Notes under the pieces: generated by a model
Seen by the model: only the letters and a program-made list of their open reading frames with translations
Database searches by the model: none
What the model was told of the DNA's origin: nothing
Translations under genes and position numbers: made by a program
NCBI GenBank assembly: GCA_026014515.1
Contig: JAOZIG010000067.1
Coordinates: 1-5,175 of the forward strand
Origin: Candidatus Bathyarchaeota archaeon
GTDB taxonomy: Archaea > Thermoproteota > Bathyarchaeia > TCS64
Direction of reading: 5' to 3'
DNA: 5,175 nucleotides
Shown here: in pieces, positions 4,964 through 5,175 of the stretch
Position numbering within the stretch: the stretch's first letter is position 1
How the letters are laid out: each line of letters starts with the position of its first letter

Positions 4964-4987
4964 TTTGTCTCATTATGCCGAGACAAA
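4964..4987. promoter_or_regulatory. Inverted repeat TTTGTCTC-N8-GAGACAAA, candidate operator of kbl/tdh
   Basis: Perfect 8-bp arms (4964-4971 and 4980-4987) flank an 8-bp spacer, so the half-site centres are 16 bp apart. The element lies between the divergent kbl and tdh promoters, upstream of the TATA-like boxes of both. That suits a dimeric regulator controlling both halves of the threonine pathway. A single TTGTCTC half-site also occurs at 912-918 in front of the zinc-finger gene. The symmetry is observed; the regulatory role is inferred. Confidence 0.5.
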
Positions 4988-4990
4988 ACC

Positions 4991-5046
4991 CGTTTAAAGA
5001 CCCGAAAACTGGTATAGTTGCTTATATATGATAACTGTTTTAAACG
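4991..5046. repeat. Wide inverted repeat CGTTTAAA ... TTTAAACG around the tdh promoter
   Basis: CGTTTAAA (4991-4998) and TTTAAACG (5039-5046) are perfect inverted copies 40 bp apart, enclosing the tdh TATA-like box and a smaller dyad AACT-GGTAT-AGTT (5007-5019). The right arm lies near the expected transcription start. AT-rich arms of this length can arise by chance, so a DNA-looping or operator role is only a suggestion. Confidence 0.4.
5022..5029 (+). promoter_or_regulatory. TATA box of the threonine dehydrogenase gene
   Basis: TTATATAT is the clearest TATA box in the window. A start about 25 nt downstream falls near 5050, giving a leader of only about 15-25 nt before the in-frame ATG codons at 5066 and 5075. 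No good ribosome site is seen, which fits short-leader archaeal transcripts. Confidence 0.5.
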
Positions 5047-5065
5047 CAAGAGTCCATGAGAACTG

Positions 5066-5175
5066 ATGGTTCTGATGGGCGGTGGCATCAACAGGATTTT
5101 AATTACCGGGGCATTGGGTCAAATAGGCTCAGAGCTTACCGTTGATCTTCAAAAAACATATGGCATCGATAACGT
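5066..5175 (+). CDS. L-threonine 3-dehydrogenase, extended SDR (NAD-dependent epimerase-like) type, N-terminus only
   Basis: This enzyme oxidises L-threonine to 2-amino-3-ketobutyrate with NAD, supplying the substrate of Kbl. About 36 residues are visible before the right edge. They contain RILITGALGQIGSEL, with the GxxGxxG dinucleotide-binding motif in the GALGQIG form characteristic of SDR-type threonine dehydrogenases (as in Thermoplasma and relatives), followed by helix LTVDLQKTYGIDN. This is distinct from the zinc-dependent alcohol-dehydrogenase-type Tdh of Thermococcales. A TGA at 5057-5059 closes the frame upstream, leaving ATG 5066 or ATG 5075 as starts; neither has a clear ribosome site. 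With only the nucleotide-binding strand visible, another SDR epimerase cannot be excluded, but the divergent kbl partner makes threonine dehydrogenase much the likeliest. Confidence 0.75.
   Translation, partial: MVLMGGGINRILITGALGQIGSELTVDLQKTYGIDN

Noticed and set aside
5056..5058. ATG at 5056 as the start of threonine dehydrogenase
   Set aside because: It is out of frame with the GALGQIG motif; the correct frame has a stop at 5057-5059.
1..5175. CRISPR array, tRNA/rRNA genes, insertion sequence or attachment site
   Set aside because: I saw no regularly spaced repeats, no cloverleaf-like sequence with a tRNA T-loop, no transposase or integrase motif and no terminal inverted repeats.

Overview
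The window looks like a piece of an archaeal chromosome with a moderate, slightly AT-rich composition. The evidence is a NucS/EndoMS mismatch endonuclease with a PCNA-binding-like C-terminus, an extended-SDR-type threonine dehydrogenase next to 2-amino-3-ketobutyrate CoA ligase, short AT-rich TATA-like boxes placed for short or absent leaders, and weak Shine-Dalgarno sites. The lineage cannot be fixed from 5 kb; an Asgard archaeon (for example Thorarchaeota-like) or another mesophilic euryarchaeal group is a guess.

Layout, left to right: (1) the C-terminal part of a major facilitator superfamily transporter (+, cut by the left edge), ending in a palindromic U-rich terminator; (2) a gap of about 145 bp with a perfect 16-bp palindrome beside a TATA-like box; (3) a very small C2H2 zinc-finger gene (+); (4) a convergent gene for a trypsin-like serine protease without a signal peptide (-); (5) a divergent intergenic region rich in ATCGAA/TTCGAT half-sites; (6) a two-gene unit (+) of a metallo-beta-lactamase-fold hydrolase followed 4 nt later by nucS; (7) a short convergent terminator region; (8) kbl (-); (9) a divergent control region with inverted repeats; (10) the first codons of a threonine 3-dehydrogenase gene (+), cut by the right edge.

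The clearest functional link is kbl with the divergent tdh: together they convert L-threonine to glycine and acetyl-CoA, and the shared 160-bp intergenic region is the natural place for joint control. The hydrolase and nucS are probably co-transcribed, but nothing in the sequence ties the hydrolase to mismatch repair. The transporter, zinc-finger protein and protease have no obvious common pathway.

I see no CRISPR array, insertion sequence, tRNA or rRNA, and no convincing new multi-gene system. The most promising leads are regulatory: several near-perfect palindromes in all three main intergenic regions, sequence words shared between the zinc-finger and kbl/tdh control regions, and strong switches of strand base skew inside single genes.
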